From contig DUSS01000027.1 of assembly GCA_012842495.1 (NCBI GenBank), positions 1-64,000 of the forward strand: DNA of 64,000 nt, written 5' to 3'. Under the pieces are notes generated by a model that ran no database searches, was not told the origin of the DNA, and saw only the letters and a list, made by a program, of their open reading frames with translations. The position numbers and the translations under genes were made by a program. Origin of the DNA: Candidatus Fermentithermobacillaceae bacterium (lineage in GTDB: Bacteria; Bacillota; Sulfobacillia; Fermentithermobacillales; DUSS01). Positions 33,318 to 43,154 of this stretch are shown in pieces; position 1 is the stretch's first letter, and each line of letters begins with the position of its first letter.

Positions 33318-34880
33318 TTATTTCTTGACCGCGTCGTTCCAGTAAATGGCTCCGCTGACGCTCACTTGATATCCCTCGATGTTGCTCCTTACAGCGGTAT
33401 AGTTGTAGGAATAGTAAAGCGGGATAAAGGGCACGTCTTCGGCGATCTTCCTGGAGATCTCGCCCCATTTAGCTGCCCTGGCCTTCGGATCTACGATTTT
33501 TCGCTGTTCTTCCAGCAACTTGTCGAGCTCGGGACTGTTCCAGATGCTGTCCTTTCCCATGCTGGAGTGGAAGCTGTAGTACCAAATGTCAGGATCAGGC
33601 CACGACCAGGACCGGAGTGCCATATCGTAGTTCCTATCCTGCACCGCCTGGCGTACGTAGCTTGCGGCCTGCTCCTGAATCTTCACTTCAATGCCTACAG
33701 CTTTCAGCTGGTTCTGGATCACGGTGAGAGGTACTTTCTGAGCCGAGGTTCCGAGAAGCGTGAAGCTGAGTTTCTTCCCGTCCTTCTCGAGGTACCCATC
33801 ACCATCGGTGTCCTTGCAGCCCAACTCAGCCAGGATGGTCCTGGCCCTTTGCAGATCGTACTTCATCTTGCTCCGGAGCTCTTTTTCCGTCTCCTCAGAG
33901 TAAGCCAGCTGAGAGGGTGATACGAGACCGTAAATTGGCTCAACGCTGCCCATCCACGCGCTCTTGATTTCGTCCTTGTTAATCGCGTAGTTCAACGCCA
34001 GACGAAAGTCTCGTGAGCTGAAGGGAGCTTTTTCGGTATTCAGGGCAAGATATGTTTCGCCCTGACCGACAGACGAGATGACTTTAAGCTCGGAATTGCT
34101 CTTTACCCGGTCGAGAAATTCAACAGGAACCTGCGTCACGTCTACGTTGCCTGCCTCAAGCTCGCTTATGCGGGTGAAATTATCGGGGATGATGCGCACG
34201 GTTACTTCATCGAACGCCCATGGTCCGTGGTTTTTGACAAAGGGCAAATGGTCTTTATAGTACGGATTCTTCTCAAATACCAGGTGCGAACCCTGGACCC
34301 ACTGCTTCAACACGTACGGCCCAATCCCGACTGGCTTCTGCCCAAATCCTTCTTTGCCTAGTTTTTCGGCTTCCTGCACGTCGACGATTCCGCTGTACAT
34401 CGAGCTTAGCACCGGTAAAAAGTAGGCGGTCGGCTCTTTGAAGTAGATCGTGAGCTTCTGCCCTTCGGCCTTAACTTCCTTGACTTCCTCCCAGTCGCTG
34501 GCGTAGGGGCTGATCTGCCTGTATCGCTCGATAGCTTTCAGTACATCCTGACCACTACAATTCTTACCATTACTGAACTTCAGATCATCCGCAAACACAA
34601 GGGTGATGGACATGCCGTCCGCGGCGATCTCTACCGACTCAGCCAAATATGGATATGCATTGTCGTTGGAGAGCCCGAGGCTTATCAAGGGTGTAAATAG
34701 CAGTGTATGGGGCGTATAGCCTGTGTACATCTGCTGCACGTCCAGGGTTTCGATGTCGTTAGCTATGGCAAACACCAGTTTTTTCTTATTTGGGTCCTGT
34801 TTGGCACATCCCGCAACTACCAGGACCAGCATCACCACGGTAACGGCCAGTCCGACAACTTGCATTGCTTTTCTCGACAT
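33318..34880 (-). CDS. oppA: Oligopeptide-binding lipoprotein OppA (solute-binding family 5)
   Basis: A 520-residue extracellular binding protein. The signal ends in VLVVAGC with the lipidated Cys near residue 25, followed by VFAIANDIETLDVQQ, the typical family 5 beginning. The family-typical YYKDHLPFVKN region and FRLALNYAINKDEIK are present. It binds peptides outside the membrane and hands them to OppBC. It lies 27 bases after the dehydratase gene in the operon. The exact ligand is unknown; the D-amino-acid enzymes around it suggest peptidoglycan-type or D-residue-containing peptides (inference). Confidence 0.93.
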   Translation of the reverse strand: MSRKAMQVVGLAVTVVMLVLVVAGCAKQDPNKKKLVFAIANDIETLDVQQMYTGYTPHTLLFTPLISLGLSNDNAYPYLAESVEIAADGMSITLVFADDLKFSNGKNCSGQDVLKAIERYRQISPYASDWEEVKEVKAEGQKLTIYFKEPTAYFLPVLSSMYSGIVDVQEAEKLGKEGFGQKPVGIGPYVLKQWVQGSHLVFEKNPYYKDHLPFVKNHGPWAFDEVTVRIIPDNFTRISELEAGNVDVTQVPVEFLDRVKSNSELKVISSVGQGETYLALNTEKAPFSSRDFRLALNYAINKDEIKSAWMGSVEPIYGLVSPSQLAYSEETEKELRSKMKYDLQRARTILAELGCKDTDGDGYLEKDGKKLSFTLLGTSAQKVPLTVIQNQLKAVGIEVKIQEQAASYVRQAVQDRNYDMALRSWSWPDPDIWYYSFHSSMGKDSIWNSPELDKLLEEQRKIVDPKARAAKWGEISRKIAEDVPFIPLYYSYNYTAVRSNIEGYQVSVSGAIYWNDAVKK

Positions 34881-34907
34881 CCGAATCCATCCTCCCCAGC
34901 AGGACTC

Positions 34908-35921
34908 TCATTGCTCGTTTTGCTCGCCGGCTAAAGCTCGAATCTGGTCAAGGAGAATCTGGAAGCTTATGTTGCCTCCGGAAATCACGAGAACGGTGTT
35001 CTTGCCTCTGAACTCCTGGGGGTTCTCCAGCACATAAGCGGCAGCAATTGCGCCCGAAGGTTCTGCCAGGACTTTATCCTGTAAAAGCAGGCATCCTAGA
35101 GCTTCCTTGATAGATTCCTCAGACGTTACGCAGACTGCATCTATGCACCTCGGAGCATAAGCAAAAGGAAGTAGTCCTATGCCACCGGCCAGGGCCTCAC
35201 AAATAGAAGGGTCTGAAGGGTACTCCTCATAAGCTCTACCGTCTCTCAAAGATGCCACCATTGCCGGGCAAGCTTCTGTTTGAATTCCCAGAACCTTCAC
35301 TTGAGGGCTGAGCGTCTTGACCGCAAGCCCTATACCAGTTATCAAACCACCTCCTCCCACAGGGACAACAACCTGGTCTAGAGCCGGGTGCTGCTCAAGT
35401 ATCTCGGTGCCGATGGTTCCATATCCCGCGACTACGGCAGGATCTGACGAAGAATCAACATAAACCCTGGTCCGGTCCGGTAATTCCCCCCTTTCCTCCC
35501 TCATGATCCGTGCGCACTCATCGTAGCTGTCACCCACAATGTGAACCCTGGCTCCAAAAGCCTTGATCTTCTCAACCTTCGTGCGGGGTGTGACCCTGGG
35601 CACGTAAACCTCGACCGGCATGTGCCACAGGCGGCCACAGTAGCTGGCAGCGATGGCATGGTTGCCTGATGAGACCACAACGACGCCTTTTTCCCGCGCG
35701 CGGTCGTCCAGCGTCAGGACCTTGTTGACCATCCCGCGGATCTTGAAGGAACTGAGCTCCTGGAGGTTCTCTAGCTTGAGGTAGATCTCACCTTGAGCCA
35801 CACGGCTCAAAAAGGTCGACCTCAAGAGCGGGGTCCGCCTGACATAGGGAGCTATACGTTCTTCTGCTTCTTTTATGTCCGTGAACTCCAGGGAATCCTT
35901 TTCCATTAAGGCTTTACACAC
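34908..35921 (-). CDS. PLP-dependent threonine/serine dehydratase-like enzyme
   Basis: A fold-type II pyridoxal-phosphate enzyme of about 337 residues. The cofactor lysine is in SSFKIRGMVNK, followed by SSGNHA and the phosphate-gripping loop GGGGLITG, as in catabolic threonine dehydratase and serine racemase. There is no C-terminal ACT domain, so it is the short, non-feedback-regulated type. Several starts are possible; the GTG at 35921 has GGAG 8 bases upstream, and ATG 35906 would shorten it by 5 residues. In this operon it could deaminate (D- or L-) Ser/Thr released from imported peptides. The exact substrate cannot be told from sequence. Confidence 0.87.
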   Translation of the reverse strand: MCKALMEKDSLEFTDIKEAEERIAPYVRRTPLLRSTFLSRVAQGEIYLKLENLQELSSFKIRGMVNKVLTLDDRAREKGVVVVSSGNHAIAASYCGRLWHMPVEVYVPRVTPRTKVEKIKAFGARVHIVGDSYDECARIMREERGELPDRTRVYVDSSSDPAVVAGYGTIGTEILEQHPALDQVVVPVGGGGLITGIGLAVKTLSPQVKVLGIQTEACPAMVASLRDGRAYEEYPSDPSICEALAGGIGLLPFAYAPRCIDAVCVTSEESIKEALGCLLLQDKVLAEPSGAIAAAYVLENPQEFRGKNTVLVISGGNISFQILLDQIRALAGEQNEQ

Positions 35922-36019
35922 TATCGACACTCCGTTTTCACTTCTCCTCCTGCGTTCCCGTGCCAACCGCCCAGGATGTTCTTAAAGTTTGCGGAGGGTT
36001 TCTCTGCCGAATTTGCAAC

Positions 36020-37639
36020 TCATGAGGACCTGTGACGCAGGAGTTGACCCGGCATCGAACCGGTTGGTTTGCCGTCTTTGACGACGAACTCGCCGTTGAC
36101 CAGAAGGTGGACCACACCTTCTGAGTAATGATGAGGATCTCCGAAGTCCGATGTATCTTTCATTTTCCAGAAGTCGAAGACCACGATATCTGCTCTGGCA
36201 CCGGGTCTGATGGCTCCCCTGTCTGCCAGGCCAAGTTTCCACGCAGGAAAACCTGTCATCTTATGTACGGCCTGTTCGAGAGTAAGAAGAGCTTCATCCC
36301 TGACAAACCTGGAAATGACCCTCGTAAATGCGCAATAGGCTCTTGGGTGAGGCATGCCGGAGCCAAACTCGGTAACGCTGCTGTCGCTAGAGACCATGCT
36401 CAGCCGGTGAGCCAGTGCCGCCCGGTTGTCATCCTCGCTCATACCACCGGCAACCATCGACATATCTATGTCTTCCTCTGCGAGACTCAAGACAGCGTCG
36501 AGAGGGTTTTCTCCGCGGATCCTGGCTACCTCAGAAAGAGTTTTGCCTTGGTACTCCGGATGAACTCTTGACAGGGTGATCATCAGCCCGTCCGGACCTG
36601 CATCAAAGTATATGTTCTCCCAATCAAACGCCGGCCGCTGGAGCTCGGAGCGGATTCTGTCTCTGGTTTCAGCATCCTTCAGTAACTCGAGAAGGCCGTC
36701 TTTTCCTCTGGACCTTGCCCAGCCCGGGAACAGAATGAAGAGGCTTGCGCCTGAGGGGGCAAAGGGGTAAACATCGCAGGTGACTTCGACCCCGAGCCGT
36801 CGCGCGTATTCCATAATATCCAGCACCGTACGGACGGTACCCCAGTTTCTCTTGCCCGAGGCCTTGAGATGGGCGATTTGCACTCTACACCCGGTCATGC
36901 GGCCGATCTGGATAGCTTCCATAACCGCATCGATTTCGAGGTCAGCTTCGCTCCTCAAGTGGGTGCAATAAAGCCCTCCAAACTCAGCTGCTACCCTGGC
37001 CAGTTCCGTTATCTCAGCTGCGCTGGCATACATGCCCGGCGAGTATATGAGCCCTGTGCTCAGTCCAAAAGCTCCGCTTGCCATGGCCTCGCGGATATGG
37101 TCTTTCATCCTGGCAAGTTCTTCCTCACCCGGTGCCCTGTCGGTCAGCCCCAGGACGGCTTTTCTCACCTGCCCGTGTCCAATCAAGGTGCAGATGTTGA
37201 CGCTCTTCGGAAGCTTGTCCAGTTCGTCCAGGTACGCGCCAAACGAGCGCCACTTCTTTATCCCTTCAAAGTTGTTGGAAAACCCGGTTTCCAGGGACTC
37301 ATCCACGCCAATGGGAGCGGCGCTTGACCCGCAGTTGCCGACCACAAGTGTGGTCACGCCCTGGGTGACATAGTTGAGCGCTTCCGGGTGAACAAAGATC
37401 GCCGCGTCGCTGTGGTTGTGGATGTCGATAAAGCCAGGGCAAAGGATCAGCCCCGAACAGTCGAGGGTCAGGCGCGCACCGGATCTAATCCCGTGTGTTC
37501 TGCCGTGACTGACGAAAGCAATTTCGCCCTTTCTGACACCCACATCGCCGACAAAATACGGATTACCTGAACCATCGACGATACGAGCGTTCCGGAAGAC
37601 AATGTCAAGCTCTTTGCTTCCCGCCTCGGCCAACTCCAT
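36020..37639 (-). CDS. N-acyl-D-amino-acid deacylase family protein (second copy)
   Basis: A 539-residue amidohydrolase. The metal motif HNHSD follows PGFIDI, then NCGSSA, YCTHLRSEAD, QIAHLKASGKRNWG and the C-terminal LGLADRGAIRPGARADIVVFD. It is related to the 7074-8681 protein but clearly diverged, so this is not a recent duplication. ATG 37639 is preceded by AAGGAG and GAGGAG. It is the first gene of the peptide-uptake operon and lies just downstream of a near-consensus promoter. It probably releases D-amino acids from N-acylated derivatives brought in by the Opp transporter. Confidence 0.9.
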   Translation of the reverse strand: MELAEAGSKELDIVFRNARIVDGSGNPYFVGDVGVRKGEIAFVSHGRTHGIRSGARLTLDCSGLILCPGFIDIHNHSDAAIFVHPEALNYVTQGVTTLVVGNCGSSAAPIGVDESLETGFSNNFEGIKKWRSFGAYLDELDKLPKSVNICTLIGHGQVRKAVLGLTDRAPGEEELARMKDHIREAMASGAFGLSTGLIYSPGMYASAAEITELARVAAEFGGLYCTHLRSEADLEIDAVMEAIQIGRMTGCRVQIAHLKASGKRNWGTVRTVLDIMEYARRLGVEVTCDVYPFAPSGASLFILFPGWARSRGKDGLLELLKDAETRDRIRSELQRPAFDWENIYFDAGPDGLMITLSRVHPEYQGKTLSEVARIRGENPLDAVLSLAEEDIDMSMVAGGMSEDDNRAALAHRLSMVSSDSSVTEFGSGMPHPRAYCAFTRVISRFVRDEALLTLEQAVHKMTGFPAWKLGLADRGAIRPGARADIVVFDFWKMKDTSDFGDPHHYSEGVVHLLVNGEFVVKDGKPTGSMPGQLLRHRSS

Positions 37640-37760
37640 GCATCTCCTCTCCTTAACCTCCCGGTACTTGTCACCCCACAAACCGTCGAACCGGCGTTCC
37701 TCCGGTGATTCAGACGGCCCCAACGGAACAGAACCAGGGCTGCGTATAGTTATGCATAGC

Positions 37761-37789
37761 ATTGTATGAGTATACACCTAATGTGTCAA
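37761..37789 (-). promoter_or_regulatory. Sigma-A type promoter of the peptide/D-amino-acid operon
   Basis: Minus-strand TTGACA (37789-37784), a 17-base spacer and TACAAT (37766-37761) form a near-perfect vegetative promoter. It lies about 120 bases upstream of the D-aminoacylase start. The flanking sequence has small dyads (TATGCATA just after the -10 and GTATACTCATAC across it) that could be operator sites. Confidence 0.85.
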
Positions 37790-37799
37790 GGGTTTGCTT

Positions 37800-38127
37800 G
37801 TGTTATCTTATTAACCAGCGGAATTGCCTTCGCACATTGGGCGAGGAAGTGTCGCGCGGAATATTCAAAAATACCGCCTGACGAACCATCCGGGATACTC
37901 GAAGTACAGAGGGTTTTTGCTGCGTAGCAGGCCGACCAGTATGCCCCGGAAGGTACTTGCGGCTGGTTCATGCTCGGGGAGATAGTTATGCTGTCCGTAT
38001 CGGCTCCTGCGCGCAGTGATTCGAAAGTCCGCACCAGGAACAAGAGCACGAGTAACCGGCCGGAGCAGTCACAGAACACGGATAAGAAGGACAAGAACGA
38101 GGGTTAGAAACCAATCTTCGACCCACT
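37800..38127. other. Intergenic region without a supported gene
   Basis: Between the opp promoter and the end of cysK I find no convincing gene. One minus-strand frame of about 100 codons (37786-38094) runs into the promoter and lacks a ribosome site. No terminator hairpin with a U-run was found after cysK. Confidence 0.4.
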
Positions 38128-39045
38128 TCAAAACAGGCCGTCCACACTCAGGTAACGCTCGCCGGTATCGGGGAGTATCGTCACCACGCGTTTTCCTTCG
38201 CCGAGTTCCCTCGCAAGGGACAAGGCGGCCACGCAAGCCGCTCCAGAGGAGATACCGGCAAGGATACCTTCCGCCCTCGCTAGCTCACGGGCGGCTTCAA
38301 AGGCGTCGTCTGATTTAACCTGCATAATCCGGTCTATTAGTGTCAGGTCAAGCACTTTCGGCACAAAGCCGGCACCTATACCCTGTATACGGTGGGGACC
38401 AGGTTTTCCGCCAGAGAGCACCGGCGATTCGGCGGGCTCCACGGCAACCACAATTATCCCGGGGACCTCCCTTTTGAGCACCCTGGCAACCCCCGTAATT
38501 GTACCTCCTGTACCAACCCCCGCCACGAAAGCATCGAGATTTCCCTCCGTGGCCTCAAGTATCTCCAGAGCGGTGGTTTTTTCGTGGATTGCGGGGTTTG
38601 CGGGGTTTTCAAACTGAGAAGGCATGAAGTAGCCCGGATGCTGCTCTAATATTTCCCGAGCCTTCTCAACTGCTCCGCGCATACCAAGAGGACCAGGGGT
38701 CAGGACTATTTCAGCACCGTAAGCTTTCAAGAGCCGCCTCCGCTCGATGCTCATTGTTTCTGGCATTGTTAATAGCAACCTGTATCCCCTGGCCGCCGCG
38801 ATCATGGCAAGGCCTATGCCGGTGTTCCCGGAGGTAGGCTCCACGATGGTCGAGCCCGGCTTCAGGACGCCCCTCCTCTCGGCATCCTCGATCATAGCCA
38901 GCGCTATCCTGTCTTTCACGCTCCCTCCCGGGTTAAACGACTCGAGCTTCACCAGTATTTCTGCACGGTTTCCTCCGCCAAAACGCCTGAGTTTGACGAC
39001 CGGAGTCTTTCCGATAAGCTGGGTAACATCAGATGCTATAGTCAC
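38128..39045 (-). CDS. cysK: Cysteine synthase (O-acetylserine sulfhydrylase)
   Basis: A 305-residue PLP enzyme making cysteine from O-acetylserine and sulfide. The cofactor lysine K44 is in [11 protein letters not shown], the T71SGNTG76 substrate loop is intact, and [10 protein letters not shown] binds the phosphate. The GTG at 39045 has GGAGGAAG about 10 bases upstream and overlaps the end of cysE by 17 bases. With cysE it forms the two-gene cysteine operon controlled by the T-box leader upstream. Confidence 0.95.
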   Translation of the reverse strand: MTIASDVTQLIGKTPVVKLRRFGGGNRAEILVKLESFNPGGSVKDRIALAMIEDAERRGVLKPGSTIVEPTSGNTGIGLAMIAAARGYRLLLTMPETMSIERRRLLKAYGAEIVLTPGPLGMRGAVEKAREILEQHPGYFMPSQFENPANPAIHEKTTALEILEATEGNLDAFVAGVGTGGTITGVARVLKREVPGIIVVAVEPAESPVLSGGKPGPHRIQGIGAGFVPKVLDLTLIDRIMQVKSDDAFEAARELARAEGILAGISSGAACVAALSLARELGEGKRVVTILPDTGERYLSVDGLF

Positions 39046-39763
39046 GGGCCGCTTCCTCCTCGAGTTTATCCTTGCCAGCTGACGCCTTGCTGTTGTCCTC
39101 GCTTTCGGGGTCCGCTGCCTCAAGCCGGGCCTTTAGCTCTCTGATCTCACCTTCAAGAACCCTGATCCGCGAAGCCAACAGGTCAAGGGCTTTTCCTACC
39201 GGATCGGGAAGTTCGTTGTGCTTCAAGTCGACTTCATTGATCTTCACACCCTGTCTTGCCACGACACGCCCCGGTACTCCCACCACTGTTGAGTAGGGCG
39301 GAACTTCTTTCAACACCACTGCACCCGAACCGATCTTTGAGTACTTCCCTACTCTGAAGGAACCAAGGACTTTGGCACCGGCAGCTACCACAACCCCCTC
39401 CTCTATCGTAGGATGTCTTTTGCCCTTTTCTTTTCCCGTTCCACCCAACGTCACTCCCTGGTAAATCGTAACGTTATCTCCCACTTCAGCCGTCTCTCCG
39501 ATAACCACTCCCATCCCGTGATCGATGAAAACGCCTTTTCCGATCTTTGCGCCCGGGTGTATCTCTATGCCGGTAAGAAAGCGACCTACTTGAGAGACCA
39601 ACCGCGCCGGCACGAACAACTTGTGTTGGTATAACCAGTGAGCCAGTTTGTGAATTATGAGTGCGTGGACACCCGGGTAACACAGGAGAACTTCCACCAC
39701 ATTCTTAGCGGCGGGGTCTCGTTCCATGGCAGCTCTGATATAAGACTTGATATCCTCGAACAT
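39029..39763 (-). CDS. cysE: Serine O-acetyltransferase
   Basis: A 244-residue enzyme of the first step of cysteine synthesis (serine plus acetyl-CoA). The N-terminal helices end in [11 protein letters not shown], followed by hexapeptide repeats of the left-handed beta helix with [15 protein letters not shown] and [19 protein letters not shown]. The C-terminal tail is longer than usual, with a charged coiled stretch ([15 protein letters not shown]) and an Asp/Lys-rich end. ATG 39763 follows GGAGGGGG; the longer upstream frame is not needed and would run into the leader. Confidence 0.95.
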   Translation of the reverse strand: MFEDIKSYIRAAMERDPAAKNVVEVLLCYPGVHALIIHKLAHWLYQHKLFVPARLVSQVGRFLTGIEIHPGAKIGKGVFIDHGMGVVIGETAEVGDNVTIYQGVTLGGTGKEKGKRHPTIEEGVVVAAGAKVLGSFRVGKYSKIGSGAVVLKEVPPYSTVVGVPGRVVARQGVKINEVDLKHNELPDPVGKALDLLASRIRVLEGEIRELKARLEAADPESEDNSKASAGKDKLEEEAARDYSI

Positions 39764-39789
39764 AAACCCCCTCCTTAAAACAGGGCATA

Positions 39790-40140
39790 ACGAATACACG
39801 CCGTCTCTTGACAGAGACGGCGTGACCGTGGTCCCACTCTGCTTCGGAAAGGCCACCCGTATCAGGTCCGTCGCCCGCATCTACGCAGGCTCTTTATCCC
39901 AACGGGTCGACTTCTCCTTAACCTTTCCCTCGTTTGGCACCCTACCGGCACCAGGCATACCCGGTGCTTCTCGTCCAAGAAAGTCACAAGAAAGTCTTAG
40001 GTGCCTGCGCCGTAACGGGCGCAAACCGTGAAAGCCTACTCTCGCTGGCGTGGAAGATTTCGGCTCCCATGCTCAGGGGTGCACTTCGGAAAGAACCTGC
40101 TCAGCGCCGCTTCCACCCGGTGACGGCCCCTCTCTGAAAG
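39790..40140 (-). ncRNA. T-box leader (tRNA-Cys sensing) of cysE-cysK
   Basis: The minus-strand leader starts near AGAGAGGGGCCGTC (stem I side), contains CCGAAGTGCACCCC with the likely specifier TGC (cysteine) followed by A, and has the AGAGTAGG element. It ends in the T-box sequence AGAGTGGGACCACGG (39840-39826), which would pair with the uncharged tRNA 3' end. Right after it comes a 10-base-pair terminator stem, ACGCCGTCTC/GAGACGGCGT (39798-39807 with 39814-39823). Cysteine starvation would leave tRNA-Cys uncharged, favour the antiterminator and switch on cysEK. The specifier assignment is by eye. Confidence 0.85.
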
Positions 40141-40319
40141 CCCGGCTCTATCCTACTCTCCCCTTCATCGCCGGACATATGTTTTCTGGTATTCTACGGG
40201 CTAGCATCCGGTAGTGTCAACGTTCTGCGTCGAACAGGCCATGAGGACCAGCCCCCGGCGGTCCCGTACCCAACAATCCCGTGGCGGTGAACCCCGGCGC
40301 ATTTGCAACCTGGATCTTG

Positions 40320-42611
40320 CTACTGAGCGCTTTTCAGGACATATACCCAGACGCCGTCGGGCGACCATCCCACCGGCGCGCCGGGAAGCTTGGGCCAACG
40401 TGTCCAGTCGCCCTCGGGCTGTTTGAGAAGAGCCCCCATGTCGGCTAGCGTCTGTCCTGCCAGGAGAAATCGTCCGCCGGGCGAGGGCAACAAGTGCCTT
40501 CCAATGAATTCGCCCGCCCACGTGAAGCCCACCGAACCTACCGGCTTCCCTTTGTCCAGGTCAATTACGTGAACACCCTCCGGCGTTCCTGGGAAGGTAA
40601 TTTCCTCCTCATCGTGCAAGTTTACAAAGGCCAGGTAAGTGGGGTTCTCACCGAAAACCGCCAGCGCGTCGCGGGGGCTGCGGGATGCGTACTCCGTTCC
40701 GGGAACGGCCGAAACCGTCCCGCTTTCCACATCCACCTGCAGGACGCGGGTAGGCCCATCTTTGAGCCTGTCTACGAGAAAGATCGTCCCGCTAATTCTC
40801 GCCGCGGATTGCGGTCCTTGCGATTCCGGTGTTCCCGGTGTTCCGGCCTGGGATCCTCCGATCTTCGCAGTATAGAGGACTGGGATCAAGAAGCCGTAAA
40901 AATCACGCCTGTCGGTGCCGGTGATCCCGGGCCAGCGCTTGAGCACGTTGCCTTCGAGGTCGCAAATTAGAAGGTCCGCCGCTTCGTACGAATGGGTGTT
41001 CCTCTTACCTTGTATGATGGCTAGAGTCTTACCGTCGGGCGACGGGCACAATCCAAATAACGAGAGCCCGGGCTTGTCTTTCCACTCCGTCCTCGTCACC
41101 TTGCCGGATGGAACTTCGATGACCTCCCATCCGTCCCAGTCCCAGGTGATTACGTGCTGCTCATCGAGCCACTGGGCATTCCAGAGCGGCTTGATATTCG
41201 ACCCCAGGTCGGTCCACTTTCCGGTAGAAGAAGAGTAGAGCCACGGGTGGTATTCGTTAGGCCCTTCCGTATCCTGCGGTTCTGCCACCTCGAAGCCGAG
41301 CATGTACTCTCCGCGGGGCGAAGGGATTACCGCGCTTATCCCCGGAGGAAGCTCACCGATGGTTTCAGGTGTCCCGCCCGGATCTTCGGCACGAACCCGG
41401 ACTTGCGTCAATGGAATAGCAAAGCGGACCACCAATGGCTCGAGAAACCACAGCGGCAGCCCTTCCCTGTCAAAGGAGCCTGTGACGTTTATCCGGTATG
41501 TCGCTCCGCCCCAGGGTCGAAGATCGGGAGGCGTAATCACGCACTCAAGCTCGTCATCGCTCTTCCAGTCAAAAGAGAACGAAGGAAGCGGCCCTCTCAT
41601 CATTACCGACGACACCAGGGCACGTTCTACCGAACCTCGATCTACCGGCTTCGTAAAGGTCAAGGCAAAACGGTGAGGAGCGGCTTTAACGCTGTGGACG
41701 GTCCGGAATCCCTTGAACGGCACCGTCACCGCCGCATCCTCGAGACTTCGAATTGAATAGCTTGAAGGCTTCGCCCGCAAGACAGAGACTTTGAAGACGC
41801 CGTCCATCCCCGAAACATCCTTGAAGACCGGAAGTTTCTTTGCATCGACGGAGACCTGCATTTTCAAGGCGAATCCGGGCGGCGCCGGTGTGGACTTCGC
41901 GACTTCGGCGGGGTCCACGACGTCCGCTCCGGAAGCCTCGACTCCCGGCCATTCGATGGTGAGAACGTTCCAGGTCGCCCCGTCAGGCGCCAAACTTTCG
42001 ACCTGCTTAAATGCAATCCGAGCTCCTTCCGAAGGCGTCAAAGTGACGGCATCGCGTAAAGCCTGTTCGGGAACGGTAGACGGGACCTTTATCTCGACGG
42101 CGACCGAACCGAAACCCGCCCTGACACTACACCCGTCGTCCGCCCTCAATGCCAACGGGTACTCCTCGGACGAACCCCCTCCGCCTGCTAAGGAGCGGGC
42201 TCTTCTTTCAACGATGTTGACAAGAGGCTCGTTCTCCTGAGGCTTGGGCCGCCCTACGTAAGCTTTCCCAATTTCCTTCCCGTTCCGATTCTTGAGCGTC
42301 ACCTCGTACGGCGGCTCCCCCAGACTCTCGAGCCAGACGTAAACTATCTGCCCGGCGTAGCCCACCCGGTACGGCACCGCCGGCCTCACCTCCACATCAA
42401 GAGACCCTTCAACGGGAGGCTCCCGGAAGCGAAAGAAAGCCGTCCGACCCTGAGGGAAAGCCGTGCCGGTCACCGCCCCGGCCTCTTTCTTCGACGGCCA
42501 CGCCCACAAAAGACCCTCTTTACCGCCCTGCTCCTCGCACCCGGAAACGCAAGCGGGAAGAACGATCAAAACTGCACACAGCATGATGCTGAAAACTCGA
42601 GAGGTTTTCAT
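40320..42611 (-). CDS. Large secreted lipoprotein with C-terminal propeller-like region
   Basis: A 763-residue lipoprotein. The signal ends in VLPACVSGC (lipidated Cys about residue 24). The N-terminal half holds several beta-sandwich-like stretches (FFRFREPPVEGSLDVEV, TIEWPGVEASGA, KGFRTVHSVKAAPHRFALTF). The C-terminal half has WD/TolB-like propeller blades (LYSSSTGKWTDLG, LFGLCPSPDGKTLAIIQG, LPSPGGRFLLAG). No enzyme motif is visible; it is probably a cell-surface binding or sensing protein. The ATG at 42611 is preceded by AGAGGTGG. A broken partial copy lies at 3265-4287. The family is not one I can name. Confidence 0.75.
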   Translation of the reverse strand: MKTSRVFSIMLCAVLIVLPACVSGCEEQGGKEGLLWAWPSKKEAGAVTGTAFPQGRTAFFRFREPPVEGSLDVEVRPAVPYRVGYAGQIVYVWLESLGEPPYEVTLKNRNGKEIGKAYVGRPKPQENEPLVNIVERRARSLAGGGGSSEEYPLALRADDGCSVRAGFGSVAVEIKVPSTVPEQALRDAVTLTPSEGARIAFKQVESLAPDGATWNVLTIEWPGVEASGADVVDPAEVAKSTPAPPGFALKMQVSVDAKKLPVFKDVSGMDGVFKVSVLRAKPSSYSIRSLEDAAVTVPFKGFRTVHSVKAAPHRFALTFTKPVDRGSVERALVSSVMMRGPLPSFSFDWKSDDELECVITPPDLRPWGGATYRINVTGSFDREGLPLWFLEPLVVRFAIPLTQVRVRAEDPGGTPETIGELPPGISAVIPSPRGEYMLGFEVAEPQDTEGPNEYHPWLYSSSTGKWTDLGSNIKPLWNAQWLDEQHVITWDWDGWEVIEVPSGKVTRTEWKDKPGLSLFGLCPSPDGKTLAIIQGKRNTHSYEAADLLICDLEGNVLKRWPGITGTDRRDFYGFLIPVLYTAKIGGSQAGTPGTPESQGPQSAARISGTIFLVDRLKDGPTRVLQVDVESGTVSAVPGTEYASRSPRDALAVFGENPTYLAFVNLHDEEEITFPGTPEGVHVIDLDKGKPVGSVGFTWAGEFIGRHLLPSPGGRFLLAGQTLADMGALLKQPEGDWTRWPKLPGAPVGWSPDGVWVYVLKSAQ

Positions 42612-43154
42612 ATCCCGCCACCTCTGACACACCTTCTGTGAGTCGCATTTTCCGCGCTCAACCTGCCGGGCCCGCTCTATTCTCCGTACCCATCCTGCCC
42701 GAAATGGATAGACGAACCAGGCCATCCACAGGTTCCAAATTCGGTTCCAGATGTCTGGATCCTCTTCACCGAAGAAGCCCGAGTCTCCCCACGCGCCCCT
42801 GCCGGCTGTCTACCGTCGGCGCATCCCGGCTACTCGGCGTCAGGCATCCGGCGGACACCGACGCCCACGGAATTTGGTCTGCGCCGTTTCGAATGCACCG
42901 GAGACTTGCATGCGGCCATGGGTGACGCTCCCGCATGCACAAGCGGAGACTCCGACGAGTCGCACATCGGGTTGTTGGTTTGATCCGGATTTCGTCATGA
43001 ATTTGGATACGGTTTGGCCCAGGGGGTCGGACGAATCAAGCGGATTCTAGATGCACCGGAGACAGTTTCGGGCGAACGGAGTTCTTTGCCGCCGGTTTCC
43101 TCGTTTAAGTCAGGACCGGAGTCGCTCCGGGAGGATACATATGCTTTCAGGATG
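42612..43154. other. Intergenic stretch with a short direct repeat, no supported gene
   Basis: No frame here looks like a real gene. The 13-mer ATGCACCGGAGAC occurs twice, near 42893 and 43050, with similar bases before it. A CCGGAG/CTCCGG hairpin at about 43115-43129 lies downstream of malic enzyme on its strand but has no U-run, so it is at best a weak terminator. Confidence 0.4.

Noticed and set aside
37786-38094. A 102-codon minus-strand frame downstream of cysK.
   Set aside because: It overlaps the strong opp promoter, has no ribosome site, and no part resembles a known family.
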